A stretch of 64,000 bases of DNA from Triticum aestivum. Lineage: Eukaryota > Streptophyta > Magnoliopsida > Poales > Poaceae. Shown here in pieces: positions 45,071 to 56,355 of the stretch (within the stretch, counting starts at the first letter, position 1; every line of letters starts with the position of its first letter). The stretch is taken from NCBI RefSeq assembly GCF_018294505.1, contig NC_057810.1:203626113-203690112 (forward strand), read 5' to 3'. The translations under genes were made by a program, and so were the position numbers. The notes under the pieces are model-generated. The model saw nothing but the letters and a program-made list of their open reading frames with translations, ran no database searches and had not been told where the DNA came from.

Positions 45071-46005
45071 TGTCGGCGTTCTAGGAACGGGGGTACCCAG
45101 ACTTGCCTGCCTGCGGCCTGCAGCATGGCTCCAGGAATGGCCCACTACGACCCATCTTCATCAACACGTGCTCAAGACCCTTGCGAGGGGCCAAGCCTCG
45201 CGGGGCGGACGACGGGAGGCTTCCTCGGGCACGGCCTCGTCAGGCTGGCTCGCGACAAGGCGGAGAGATCAAGGCAGGGTACCTCGCGAGGTGCTCATGA
45301 CGCAAGCCATGACGACCAAGGCCAGGCGGGCGCCAGGCGGGCGCCGGCCTACGGAAAGTCCTTGTTTCCTCTTTGGTGCAAAGGGGGCAAGCGCAGGCGA
45401 GAGTATCAAGCAAAGCAACCATTTCGGTGCAACAAGACCAAGACCAGCAGGACGGCAGGATGGAGGTCATCGTGGAGCCCAAGTCGGCGTCATCGTTAGG
45501 CTCTTTGGCAGGCAAGGACCAACTTTAGTCATGATAAGTGTACTAGATGTTCCCCTTCAAAATGGCCAATTGTTGGCGCCCTTCCCGCTCAATATTTGGG
45601 AAGAGGCCTAGGGCCTCCGCCTATAAATAGGACTAGCCACCCACAGGGTAGAGGGATCCGCATCTGGAGACAGAAGATACTGGAGGCATTTGATACAGAG
45701 AGAGAGAGGCGACTGAACTCCCCTAGCAGTTCATCGCACCAGCCAAGAACAGACCCTCGCGAGGCTGTTCTTCCCTTGTACTATTCAACATCAGCCCCAG
45801 AGGCAATCCACCACACCACACACTGGAGTAGGGTATTACACCATAATGGTGGCCTGAACCAGTATAAATCTCGTGTCCTCTGTGTTGTTCTTCGTGTAGT
45901 TTAGATCCTTGCGAGGCGACGAGACATGGGTAGGCAGGGGGTGTGATCTCTGTGTGCACCCTAGAGTTCGAACCTTGAGGGTCTACCGGAACCCGAAATC
46001 CGACA
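45071..46005 (+). repeat. 5' LTR of element 4
   Basis: 935 bp, TGTCGGCGTTC to AAATCCGACA, TATA box TATAAATA at 45622-45629. It contains several TCGCGAGG phrases. Close match to 51467-52402. Confidence 0.9.
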
Positions 46006-46084
46006 TTTGGCGCGCCAGGTAGGGGTGCACCGGAATGCGCCTTCCGTCACCTCGTGTTTCGCCGCCCGTTGCATCATCATCATC

Positions 46085-46660
46085 ATGTCCGGCGACCCAA
46101 TGGGCAATCCCGATCGCTGGGCAGCCTGGCCCGCCCATGCACAGCCGCTTGCCCAGGGCGACCTCAACCCTGTGCCCCAGGCAGCCCGCGGTCCGCAGGG
46201 CGCTGCGGGCCACGGGCGATGCGGCCAGGCGGCACCAGCTCTCACGCCGCGGCAGGTGTGGTCGGTAGCAAGGGCCTCAAGCCACGCCGCGGCCACGGCG
46301 CCGTACACCCGGCGGGAGCAGGCAAACTCAAGGGCCGCACTCACTGTGGCCCGAGAGCTACTGCGATGCAGGTTGGTAGAGGGCGGCCGCGACGTGCTCC
46401 TGGAGTGGGTGGTGGAGGTCCTGGGCTCCACCGCCTCGGGGGCTCACCCCTTCGGCGCCCAGCCACCGCCTCAGGCCCAAGGAGGACCGCACGGAGGCCC
46501 CACATGCACCCGCACAGCTCCGAGCGGATTCCAGGGCCACTCCAACACCACCCTGGCCGTCGGCGCCTGGCTGCCGCTAGTGCCGCCTCCGCCTCCGGCC
46601 AACGAAGGGGGATCCACTGCAGTCCACGGTCCCAGTGGGCCACCGCGCTACCACTCCTAG
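46085..46660 (+). pseudogene. Element 4 gag-like start region
   Basis: The first ATG after the primer-binding region (MSGDPMGNPDRWAAWPAHAQ) opens a 192-codon frame rich in Ala, Pro, Gly and Arg. Position and composition suit the N-terminus of a gag, but no capsid or zinc-knuckle motif is visible. An overlapping frame (46054-46923) is also open because of high GC content, so the true frame is unsure. Confidence 0.35.
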
Positions 46661-47871
46661 GTGGGCACCCCGAGCGGGACTGCGTGGCACACGGGGCACT
46701 ACAGCGAGGCATTTGGGGCGGCGGCCCCGGAAGCGTATGTGCCCCACATGGTGGATCAAGGACATGCGCAGGAGGAAGACCATGGCTTGTTCCTTTGCCC
46801 AGGCTGGGGGGAGGAGACACACGAAGCCGAACTCTTTTAGGAGCCCAGGGAAGGCCTCGTCGACCGCATTGGAGGCAGCGACTATCGGGTACCGCTAATC
46901 CCTCAGGAACATGCATATGCTAACCATGGATCGCAGGAGGTACAGGTCGTCGCGCCAGATGGCCGCTCCAATCCATCAGCTTCCTACCCCTCAGGAGGAG
47001 GGCACCGGGGGCTGCAGGAGGGGGCCGAGATCCTGACTAGCCCCCGCGACGCTCGGAGCAAGGCATCCTCAGGAGGTAGGCCTTCTGCCGGGGAGGTGCC
47101 TCAGGGCCTACTCCCGGCAGAGGACCCGTGGTCGTCGGGGGAACCGCTAGCGACCGCTCTATCCCATCGGTGGCATCCTCGGTCTCCAGCCGTCATCGAT
47201 GGCGATAGAGTGTGGCGCAAGGTGGGGCCCTCGTCTGGCGATATGAAGCAAGGTCAGTACCTGTGAAGAAGGCCTAGTGCCTATGAAGCTCGCCGCCCCG
47301 TGACACTCTCATGTAATAATGAGTGGGGTTGTACATGCCCCGGAGTCTCCGGAGAGCCGCCCTCGGGCCTCAGGAGCCCATGCCCACGCCCAGTGGCAGC
47401 ACTTAGCTCCGCGCTGGTGAGAAGATGTCGAAGACTAGACTAGGTGCCGGACGTGGCCTTTCTGCTATTTTGCCTTTCCTTTGGTTGTTGTTTTTCCCCG
47501 TTCGGATTTAAGTTGGATTTGAGCTTGAGACTTGCGTGTGTTCGGGGAAGGGGTGTTTAGTCTCGTTCGAGCAATTTCTCACGTTCTGGTTACCGCCTTA
47601 CGTCCATCCAGCCTCAGCCGCCTCCCCTCGTGAGCCCCTCGCGAGCCGGGCCAGGCCCAGCATGCGTGCAGCCTAGACTGCCATCGCCACACCCTCTCAG
47701 GAGGTTCTCCTAGCAGGTTCAATAGGCTCGATCAGGAGGCACTCAGGACACCACGGCCCTCCGCAGGCTAGCTCAGGGCCCATGCGGGTCAAAGGTAAAC
47801 AAGCCAGTCGACTCGCCACAAAACCAGCCGCCTAGCGCAGGCACACGGGTGATATCATGTCTACAAATACG
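46661..47871. other. Central region of element 4, no recognised gene
   Basis: GC-rich, with no long frame carrying a known domain. An autonomous element would have protease and RT here. It lies between the gag-like start and the end of the antisense gene. Confidence 0.5.
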
Positions 47872-49419
47872 CTAACTGCAAGTTTTTACACGAGGGGCTC
47901 CCCCTCCCAAAATGCTCTTACAACCTTCTGGGCCAAGCCCGAGATCTCTCCGCGCAGGGTAAAAGCAGGAACAGCATGCGGTCAATCGGATAAATCCCCC
48001 AATGCAAGAGGTACCTCCAGAGTCGTCACTAGCATCACTGGCCTCGCCATCACCTTCTACGTCACCGTCACCAGAACCTGGGCCGTTCACCATGCCGCCC
48101 TCATCAGCCACCACGACCACACCGTCGTCATCAGCGGTGAAGGCCCTAACAAGGGCGTCCATGTTGTCTTCCACCCAATGTGCCAGGTTGCCCCGGATGG
48201 CCAGGGGCACCGGTGCGATGGCGGCATCGAAGTCAAAGTGGGGGTCCATGTTCTGAAGATGACTGAAGGCACGAGAAAAAGCCCGCCCAAGCAGGGCACG
48301 GCTCCTCTCCTCCACCAACCTGTCGGCTCTGCCCGACCGAGTCTCTAGCTGCGTCACCATGTTTGTGAATAACTGAAGGTTACCAGCATAGTTAACCTCA
48401 TGAGGCTCCCCAACTGCTGCCTCACAGATGTTGCCCAAGGCTGTGTTAGCTCTTTCCCGAAGCGCGCAGAGCATAGGGCCATGCATGTGCTCTAGGGTCT
48501 GCCGCTGGCGTATCTCGTCCTCGCTCCGCCGCGCGACGGCCTCAGCCGCGTCCACCCTTTGATGGAGAAGAAGCGCCTCGGCACGGGAGGAAGCCAGTTC
48601 CGCCTGTGCCGCGCCAAGGGCGGCCCCGGCAGCGTCCGCACGTTGCGTCACTTCATCCATCTTGGCCTTCAAGGCGGCGGTCCTGCCCTCTTCTTCGACC
48701 TTGATTAACTCCAGCCTCTCCTCGAACTCGCGCTCGAGGTCCAAGCGGGCCGCCGCCACCCGGCGATCAACCTCTTCTAAGGCTCGGGCTTCCCTCGCGG
48801 CAACGTCATCCTCCGCCTGCGCCACCAGGCGCTCCCTCCTCTCCAATCGCTCGAAGTCCAGGGTGCGCTCGGTGGCCTCTAGCGTCAGTGCCTCCTCACA
48901 TCTCTGAAGCTCTGCCAGGTCGACCGAGCCCCCCTTGATCGACGCAAGGGCCGCCTCGCGCAACTCCACCTGTTGCTCCAGGGAGCTACTCTAGGCCCGG
49001 AGCTCTCACACCCGCTCTTCTGCGGCCTTGCGCCGCTGGTTAACCTCCTGAGCCTCCTCGACGGCCCGGGAGCAGGCCTCCCGAGAAGCCGCCAGCGACA
49101 CCTCGGCTTCCTCATTATCGAGGTCACACTGATGGCACGCAAGGGCAACATCCACCTTCAGCTTGCGCCTCTCCTCAGCTAGGCGCAGGCCCTCGACCAC
49201 AAGGCGCGCGTCCTCGTCAGCAAGCTCTACACCAAGCTGGCTCACTGCGTCAGCCGCCCTCTGGAGGAACACTTGGCGGAGGGCGCGGTGCTCCCGAGCA
49301 CGCTCGAGCAAGTCTTCCGCGTCATCCTCCGTCCCAGGCACGCGCAGAGGGCCACGGACCAGCACTCCGCCTCTAGGCAGGCGGCTGGGGGCTGGCGCCC
49401 TCGCGATGGCCGGAAGCAT
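47872..49419 (-). CDS. Element 4 antisense coiled-coil exon (two stops)
   Basis: One reading frame across 49419-47872, interrupted only by TGA and TAG close together near 49006-48985, each explainable by a C-to-T change (CGA, CAG). Long charged heptads dominate. The last part (NMDPHFDFDAAIAPVPLAI) is likely a small C-terminal domain. Confidence 0.55.
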
Positions 49420-50251
49420 GGCCCAGAGCCGGTTCGTCCCCCAAGGAAGAACGCAAGACCGACCTCAGCCAGTCATCTTCCACGACCAATCGAAGAGCAC
49501 TGGGCAGGCTGGCTATGCCCTGGGAGGGCTCGCGAAGGATGGTCGTGAGGTGCGCAGAATCATGACGCTTCACAGGATGGCTCACCTCTCCAACGGACCT
49601 CAACACAAGGGTAGTGCTTGAGCCCGGGGCGCCTGGGGACGGTGGAGAGGGCGAGGCCTGGAGGGATGGATCCTCAGCCATCTCCGTGAGCTCGGCGGGA
49701 AGGGCCCTGCAAGGCAATGATCAGCTGAAGTAGCAGGAATGTAAGGGACTGAGAAAGGGGAAGGCTTACTCATCAGTGGCAAAGTACTTCATGCGCTTCA
49801 ATAGGCGGCAAGGGTAATCATCACCCAATGCCTCCCTTCTCTTTCGGAGAGCCTTCAAGTCCACACGGAAGCGGCCCAGGAGCTCGGTGCAAGGGTCAGT
49901 CTGCGACGAGGAAGAAGCGCTAATGTGACCAACGTCGGGGGCATCGCCCTGGCACCTGCTGCCGGATGCCGCACCATGAAGGGTGGCCGTGGCCTCAGGG
50001 GCCTCTGCCCGCGGGCCACGGCTCAATACCTTCAGCCGCCACAGGGCAGACCTCAGGAGCTGCCGCCTCAGGGGTTCCGCGTGGCGTCATTGTCCCGACA
50101 GTGTCCCCCTTAGCCCCCGGCGGCCCTTGCCTCCCGCCTCAGGAGGGACCATCGTGGGCAGCCGAAAGGGCAACCACCACGACTGGGTTCTCGCGAGGTC
50201 CCCTGAGGCCTGTGGGGCGCAGCCCCCATTCATCGAAGCTGGGCATCTGCT

Positions 50252-51175
50252 TCACAAAATCAGCCCTGTTTGAGCAAAGGATGCTGCCAGGGCGCCCCCT
50301 TGCCGGATGCTGCCAGGGGAAGGGTCCCCAGTCAGGATCATGAGAACCTTCCTTAGCACTTTAGGGGTCAGATCTTCCTCTTGGAGCCTCATGCGGTCTT
50401 CACGCCCCCCGAAGGCCCACATTCGTCGGCAATGACGCTGGAGAGGGGCAATGCGGCACAGGAGGAACTCCTTCACCACCTTGGGCACCATCACACCGAG
50501 CGCCCTCAGGTTCGCAAAGCAATGCCAGACGAAGACGAGCCGGGAGCTCATGAGCGTCTCCTGGCCCCAGCCCGAATTGGGGATAGCGGGCAAGGTGGGC
50601 TCTGAGAGCAGGGGGCTGGGTACTCCGACATCCACGTGCAGCCAGCACTCTCGGAAACCAGTCGCAGCCGGAGGAAGGCTGAAATCAATTCCCGAAGCCG
50701 CTGTTTCTGGTGCGGCAAGGAAGCTCACGCACCCCGAGCATTGGGTGGGGTCGCTGAGGCGCAAGGAGAAGAAGTGGTGCAGCAAGGCAACCGAAGGAGG
50801 AATGCCCATCATCGCCTCGCAAACAAAAGCGAAAACGGCAAGAAGAGTAATAGATTCGGGACCCAAATGCATCATGAGGATCTGGTAATGGGAAAGTACG
50901 GCGTTGAAGAAATCAGAAAAGGGGGGAACCAGTCCCGCCCATAGGGCGTCGGCGGAGTACCGGACCTCGGTGACTATTCTGTCTATAGAGAAGTGAGTCG
51001 CGGGCCAGACCGTCGTCCTCCTGCACTCGTTGAAGATGGTGGCAAGGGCAGAACTGACCTTGTCCAAGCCTTCCCTGTTGAGTATGATCGACCGGTCAAC
51101 AGCAGGAGCCATCGACGGTGATGGGCGGGGTGAGGTCACAGACTTTTGCCCTTTCCCCTTCTTTGTTGGAGCCAT
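50252..51175 (-). CDS. Element 4 antisense exon 1, PF04195-like
   Basis: 308-codon frame with an N-terminal Lys-rich tail, a hydrophobic helical core (LLAVFAFVCEAMMG, near residue 115) and a Trp/Cys-containing C-terminal half (WHCFANLRALGV). Compared with elements 1 and 2, the FVCEA block and its spacing to the upstream hydrophobic segment are kept. Confidence 0.55.
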   Translation of the reverse strand: MAPTKKGKGQKSVTSPRPSPSMAPAVDRSIILNREGLDKVSSALATIFNECRRTTVWPATHFSIDRIVTEVRYSADALWAGLVPPFSDFFNAVLSHYQILMMHLGPESITLLAVFAFVCEAMMGIPPSVALLHHFFSLRLSDPTQCSGCVSFLAAPETAASGIDFSLPPAATGFRECWLHVDVGVPSPLLSEPTLPAIPNSGWGQETLMSSRLVFVWHCFANLRALGVMVPKVVKEFLLCRIAPLQRHCRRMWAFGGREDRMRLQEEDLTPKVLRKVLMILTGDPSPGSIRQGGALAASFAQTGLIL

Positions 51176-51466
51176 GGCGACAGGAAGGGGGAGGATTCGA
51201 GATTGGATTGGAAGCGGAGGCTGGAGCTCGAGAGAAGGAAGAGCAGAAGGCGCGCGAGCAGCGAGAAGAGGGGTGACTGTGTGCAACCGCGGGTCCGCCT
51301 AGCTGGGCGCAAAATAAGGAGGCGTGGGGGAACAGGGACGCCCACGTCCAATCAACTGCCACGCGGCGCCCAAGGCCGCAAGCTATTGGGGCACGCGACG
51401 CTTCACACTTGCCCCTTCGCTTCTCTGCTAAGCCAAGTCCAAGCACGCCTTGGGCCCGGGGGCTAC

Positions 51467-52402
51467 TGTCGGTGTTCTGGGAACGGGGGTACCCAGACTT
51501 GCCTGCCTGCAGCCTGCAGTGTGGCTCCAGGAGTGTCCCAGTACGGCCCATCTTCATCAACACATGCTCAAGACCCTCGCGAGGGGCCAAGCCTCGCGGG
51601 GCGGATGACAGGAGGCTTCCTCGGGCATGGCCTCGTCAGGCTGGCTCGCGAGGAGGCGGAGAGATCAAGGCAGGGTACCTTGCGAGGTGCTCATGATGCA
51701 AGCCATGACGACCAAGGCCAGGCGGGCGCCAAGCGGGCGCCGGCCCGCGCAGAGTCCTTGTTTCCTCTTTGGTACAAAGGGGGCAAGTGCAGGCGAGAAT
51801 ATCAAGCAAAGGCAACCATTTCGGTGCAACAAGACCAAGACCAGCAGGACGGCAGGATGGAGGTCATCATGGCGCCCCAGCCGGCGTCCTCGTCATGGTC
51901 TTTGGCAGGCGAGGACCAACTTTAGTTAGGATAAGTGTACTAGATGTTCCCCTTCAAAATGGCCAAATGTTGGCGCCCTTCCCGCTCAATATTTGGAAAG
52001 AGGCCCAGGGCCTCCGCCTATAAATAGGACTAGCCACCGACAGGGTAGAGGGATCCGCATCTGGAGACAGAAGAGACTGGAGGCATTTGATACAGAGAGA
52101 GAGAGGCGACTGAACTCCCCTAGCAGTTCATCGCACCAGCCAAGAACAGACCCTCGCGAGGCTGTTCTTCCCTTGTACTATTCATCATCGGCCCCAGAGG
52201 CAATCCACCACACCACACACTGGAGTAGGGTATTACACCACAATGGTGGCCTGAACCAGTATAAATCTCGTGTCCTCTGTGTTGTTCTTCGTGTAGTTTA
52301 GATCCTTGCGAGGCGACGAGACATGGGTAGGCAGGGGGTGTGATCTCCGCGTGGACCCCAGAGTTCGAACCTTGAGGGTCTGCCGGAACCCGAAATCCGA
52401 CA
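51467..52402 (+). repeat. 3' LTR of element 4
   Basis: 936 bp, same ends; TATAAATA at 52019-52026. Small substitutions separate it from the 5' LTR. Confidence 0.9.
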
Positions 52403-52544
52403 ATACAGATACCCCTATAAATTATATTTTATATTTTTTATATAGTGTACGAATAACTTTAACTTTGAAAGATGGTCGTTGGATGAAGCCAATCCGACGG
52501 GGCAGAGATGGCAAATTCGAGCACTACTGGCCGTTGGATATCAT

Positions 52545-52865
52545 CTACATTCCACCAGATTTTGCCACATATACAATCTAGAAGACTCCATGGTTGGACT
52601 TAAGCATAATGCACCAACCTCAAAACACAAGCATTTCTTCTTTGTTCTAGAATCTTCCGTATCATAATTGCCCAAATGTTTTTCTACATGATTTGCCATT
52701 ATTTGTTTTTACTTTATGCTTTACAACGCAAAATTCCATGAATCTTAAAATACATTAGCTTTCTTAAAAAAACTAGATGATTTTGAATGAGATGAACTAT
52801 AAGAATTAAACAAACATCTACATCATGCATATATGACTCAAAGCTTACATGCTATAATGTGGTAT
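52545..52865 (-). repeat. Right copy of the dispersed inverted repeat
   Basis: Reverse complement of about 43509-43835. The two copies face each other across element 4 and its flanks, 8.7 kb apart. They may be two insertions of one small transposon or the ends of a larger one. Confidence 0.7.
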
Positions 52866-53390
52866 GTATTCATATTTTGGTTGCCAAATGTCATGCGTGC
52901 AATGCACGTGTACCTTACTAGTCTAAATGGTGTTTGCATGTGTGTTGTGCATGTTAAACACATTGTACGTAGTATGATACATGGTTTAGATTCCGAACAT
53001 CTAGCTGGAGCATACGTGTACTATGATTTGAATTCAACATAAAATGGATACATATATTTGAATTTGAGATTGTATGTACATGTAGTTTGTATTTATATAG
53101 GAATTTACTACTCCTATATTCATGCATGTGTTGTGAAGATAATATTTAGATGGTTGTATAACTAACCCGAGTACAACCCCATTCAAATAGGGAAAATGTA
53201 CTCAAATTTAGTCCATATGCTAGACAACAGGAATTGTTTTTTTATTGTTGACGGAAGTGCAAATTGATTTGGTACTGTACATGTTATGTTTGTTGTCCCA
53301 ATTTTTCTAGTTTTGTTGTTGTTGCATTTGAATACATTTCTAGTAATATAGTAAAACGGGACATGGTTCTCTCTAGTGATGAGGTGCGAA
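52866..53390. other. AT-rich intergenic DNA
   Basis: No gene or clear repeat boundary was seen. Low-complexity T runs are frequent. Confidence 0.4.
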
Positions 53391-54494
53391 TTGTCTTTTT
53401 TTGTACACGTTAGGCTTGTTCTCCCGAAATTCCGAGTCGCGCCTTGTTATCCCAAAATTTCAAGCTAGCATCTCTGTCTATCGTGCTGCGAAACTCCCGC
53501 CTCTTCAACCCGCGCCTTGTTACCCCGAAATATTTAAGATATATCTTTGTCTCCTTGTGCTCCGAAAACTCCCTCAATCTTAACCCGCGCCTTGCTATCC
53601 CGAAATTACAACGCGCACGAAAACTCCCACTTCCTGTGAAATCCCAACATGCAAAATGCCCGCGATACCACTGAACCGAAAGAACCAGCTAGCTCAAATC
53701 GGTGGGGGTACTTTCATAACTTACCCCACATTTCGGACAAGCACGTCCCTAAGCCATGGTTCCCCCTACCATCCCATCCACCCACCAATTCATACACCGA
53801 GGCCACGAAAACCTGCGAAGCCCCACACCCTCCTCTATCCGCCACCCAGCCGGAGCCTCTGCCCCGACGACGTCGTCCACAGCAACACCTCGACGTCCCT
53901 CATCCACCGTACCGGATGAGGATCCGTCGTCGATCTCGTCGTCTCGCCGGTTCAGCCACCCCGTCCTCCACCTCCAAGGAGCTGCCCCGACGTTCCCCTT
54001 GTCTTTCGCACCACCTCCATTTCCACAACGCCGTCTTCACCTGCACCATTGGCAGAGCAACATCATCACCGTTTCCTCGGATGAAGCTGAGGCCTAATCG
54101 GCACCACCAAAGAGGTACTACACTAATCACCACATTTTCTTCTTGATTCGATCTCATGGTGCTGCCGGCGCTCAGTCCCGAGCCAACATGGCGTGGCTCC
54201 ATCCACGGCGGCGTTGGGGGCCACTTCCTCCATGGAATCGCTCCCATGGTGGAGACGTCCACATCAGTAGGACCTGCAGCTGCTTTGGCTCTCGTTCGTG
54301 CTACTTCTCTACTCTTGCTCACGGTCCCCTACCTGGTCTGCTCTTGCTCATGTTGTTGCTCTCGCTCTTGCTCTTGTTTGCACTGCTGCTCCGAGCCCCT
54401 ACAGCTGCTACCCGAGATGCTGCTACATGACCAGCTGCCCTGGCTCTCGCACGCGCTGCTGCTGCTGCTACTAGTGCTTTTCTGCTACTAGTGC
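53391..54494 (+). other. GC-rich gene-like leader region before the B3 remnant
   Basis: Three irregular copies of a phrase like CCGCGCCTTGTTATCCCGAAA (53430-53610) are followed by a GC-rich stretch with several overlapping frames, ending ACCAAAGAG before GTACTACAC at about 54115. A similar junction (CACCAAAGAG before GTTGTACAC) recurs at 54885. This suggests a duplicated first exon of the B3 gene. Confidence 0.4.
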
Positions 54495-54568
54495 ATTCAG
54501 TTTGGACAGCAAAATTCAGTTTTGATAGTTAAATTCAGTTTCGACAATTAAATTCAGTTTTGACAGTT
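54495..54568 (+). repeat. 19-bp tandem repeat, four copies
   Basis: Units start at 54495, 54514, 54533 and 54552 with ATTCAGTTT and continue with GACAGTTAA or a variant. The period is exactly 19 bases. Confidence 0.8.
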
Positions 54569-54868
54569 CAGTTCAGAGATGAGCGGCTGATGTATTTTAT
54601 ATCTAGCACTTTGTGGTTATGTATTTTACTTCATCTATTGGAGATGCTATTAGAATTCCACTCAAGTTAATGTTGTCTCTCTTGTCCTGCTTCAGCCTCA
54701 CTGTCGTACAACTCATCGGAGCTGCTCCGACGATGAAACGCTCCATCACAGCAGAGCAGTACCCCGGGCTCCATCTCTAGACGCCTAAGATCTTCTTACC
54801 CTCCTTCGACAGCCAAATCAACCGGGGCATCCACCGACCAACCCAATCACGCTGAGATCGACATGGCT

Positions 54869-55543
54869 TCACCAAAGAGGTTGTACACTTGTTGCATCTC
54901 TTTTTTACTCTACATGTTATATATATTGTCCACTAAGCACATGTAGTAACGTGAAATATGATTAGTTTCTCCTACTATATAAAAATTAGTGAGGTTTTTA
55001 ACAATTTGGTCTTGCACATGTAGGTCCTGCTGTGAGAGGTTTTGTCCCACTATTTGATCCTTTTTGCACATGGGGAAATGAGTTGTCCATGAATACCAAT
55101 CAAGTCAAGAAACTTAGAAAGATTGTTATGATAAAGAAATTAGGGACAAAAAACAACAAGATCTTTGTCTGCACAATGAAGAAGACATCAGTTCACTACA
55201 AGATGGTACTAACTATTATACCTTGCCTTTTTTTATTCCTTTACCCCATTTTCAATATAGAGAAGATATTTATGCACATCCTTGTTTTCATGCCTTTCCA
55301 AAGCAGTTCACTGGTGATTACCTCTCAAACCACCTCTATGGCCAGGAGGCGAGGAAGGTTTTCATACAACACCCATGGTTCAATATTGAAGTGTTACTGA
55401 AGAGGACAAAAGACGGATGGTCAATCATCCACAGGCACTAGCCTAAAGTTGCAAAGACCTTCAACATGAATGAAGGCTCAACATTCGCCTTCTGCTTGAG
55501 CAGTTTTCTAGATGAGATGCATCTGTCTATGTACCGTATATGA
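54869..55543 (+). pseudogene. B3 DNA-binding-domain gene remnant
   Basis: A short first exon (ATGGCTTCACCAAAGAG, 54869-54885) is followed by an intron from GTTGTA to about TGCACATGTAG (55023). The next exon (55024-55205) encodes a Lys-rich segment with KIFVCTMKKTSVHYKM and may contain a frame break near its start. The last exon (about 55280-55543) encodes the C-terminal part of a plant B3 domain: FPKQFTGDYLSNHLYG, WFNIEVLLKRTKDGWSIIHRH, then KVAKTFNMNEGSTFAF. An in-frame TAG at 55439-55441 falls where B3 proteins usually have Trp (TGG to TAG). The acceptor of the last exon is unclear. B3 proteins of this plant type are sequence-specific transcription factors. This copy is broken. Confidence 0.6.
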
Positions 55544-55759
55544 TGCTAATTTCGAAAGGTTCTACATGTTGCATGTGAAACTTGGTGCTAGTGCAGTTGT
55601 GTAATGGGGTAGCTAAGTGTTGAAACTATATCATGTTGTACGCTGATGTATTTCAATTATGAAATCCTGCTTCCTTCATATGGAAATGAAATATATTATG
55701 GGCTTAATATGAATGTCAATTAGATTAATAAATGGATTATAAATAATAGGGCAATTAGC

Positions 55760-56355
55760 CTGCTAATTGGGTTTTTCTATTGCAAACGGTTATTGAGAAA
55801 ATATCATGGGCGATGACCTCAAGCAACGCACACAGTTTCTAGGAATAAACCATGTTGGATCAATGAACAATCACACACGGCCTTCTCTTGAAAACTGTTT
55901 GCGTGAGGACACCTTGCTCAAACGTTTACCACATAAAAACTGTGTGTGATGGACAACCTTTGCCACACAGTTTCTTCTACGCACCATGTGTGATGCATTC
56001 AGTAAAGCAAACGATAAAATTGTTAATATCGTGTGTGATGTACCTGCGAACATAAACATTTTCCTTGGAGCGACTGTGTGGGATGTATATATGAATGGAA
56101 ACTTTAAGCCGGGACTGACTGTGTGGGATGTACTTACGACTGGAAATGATCTCGCCTGTATAATTGTATTGTTTTAGCACTATTGTATGTATAACCGTAT
56201 TTGGTCGCTCGCCCGTCACACATGACCTCATTTTGTCGAGCGTGTGTGCCAGGAGGGCATATCCCCGACAGTTTCTGGGTCATGTGGGAAGGACCCCCCT
56301 GTCGCCCACACTCACTTGGCGACGGTTCCAAAAGCCGTCCTGGAAAGGGGTTAAA
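55760..56355. repeat. Transposon-derived segment with GTGTG(T/G)GATG phrases
   Basis: Several copies of GTGTGTGATG or GTGTGGGATGTA (for example near 55947, 55987, 56032, 56075, 56120) and CACACAGTTT occur in 0.4 kb. Such phrases are common in Triticeae DNA transposon remnants. It ends before AAAAATCGTTTGTATAGC. Element class not determined. Confidence 0.45.

Larger units (their letters stand above)
47872..51175 (-). pseudogene. Antisense gene of element 4 (PF04195-like plus coiled coil)
   Basis: Exon 1 runs from ATG 51175 (MAPTKKGKGQK, a basic start) to about 50252. It contains a domain laid out like PF04195: FFNAVLSHYQILMMHLGPES, LLAVFAFVCEAMMGIPPSV, a Leu-rich middle and FRECWLHVDV. A second exon (49419-47872) is one frame broken by TGA and TAG near 49006 and 48985. 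It encodes a very long Ala/Glu/Arg coiled coil (AEERRKLKVDVALACHQC, LERREALV-like repeats, EEVDRRVAAARLDLEREFEE) and an acidic C-terminus. Layout and strand match the antisense genes of elements 1 and 2, though the sequence is distant. Confidence 0.6.
45071..52402 (+). mobile_element. Element 4: pol-less Gypsy-type LTR element of a second family
   Basis: LTRs 45071-46005 and 51467-52402 (TGTCGG...CCGACA), followed inside the 5' LTR by TTTGGCGCGCCAGGTAGGGG. The tract before the 3' LTR is CTTGGGCCCGGGGGCTAC. A short gag-like region follows on the plus strand (from 46085). The 3' half carries a minus-strand gene (51175-47872) with a PF04195-like N-terminus and coiled coil. No protease, RT, RNase H or integrase was recognised. 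The flanking 5-mers are GTAGA and ATACA (3 of 5 match), so no perfect TSD. Confidence 0.8.

Noticed and set aside
46054..46923. 290-codon frame in element 4
   Set aside because: Begins before the first usable gag ATG, is Arg/Pro/Gly low-complexity and competes with the frame at 46085. Neither has a proven domain.
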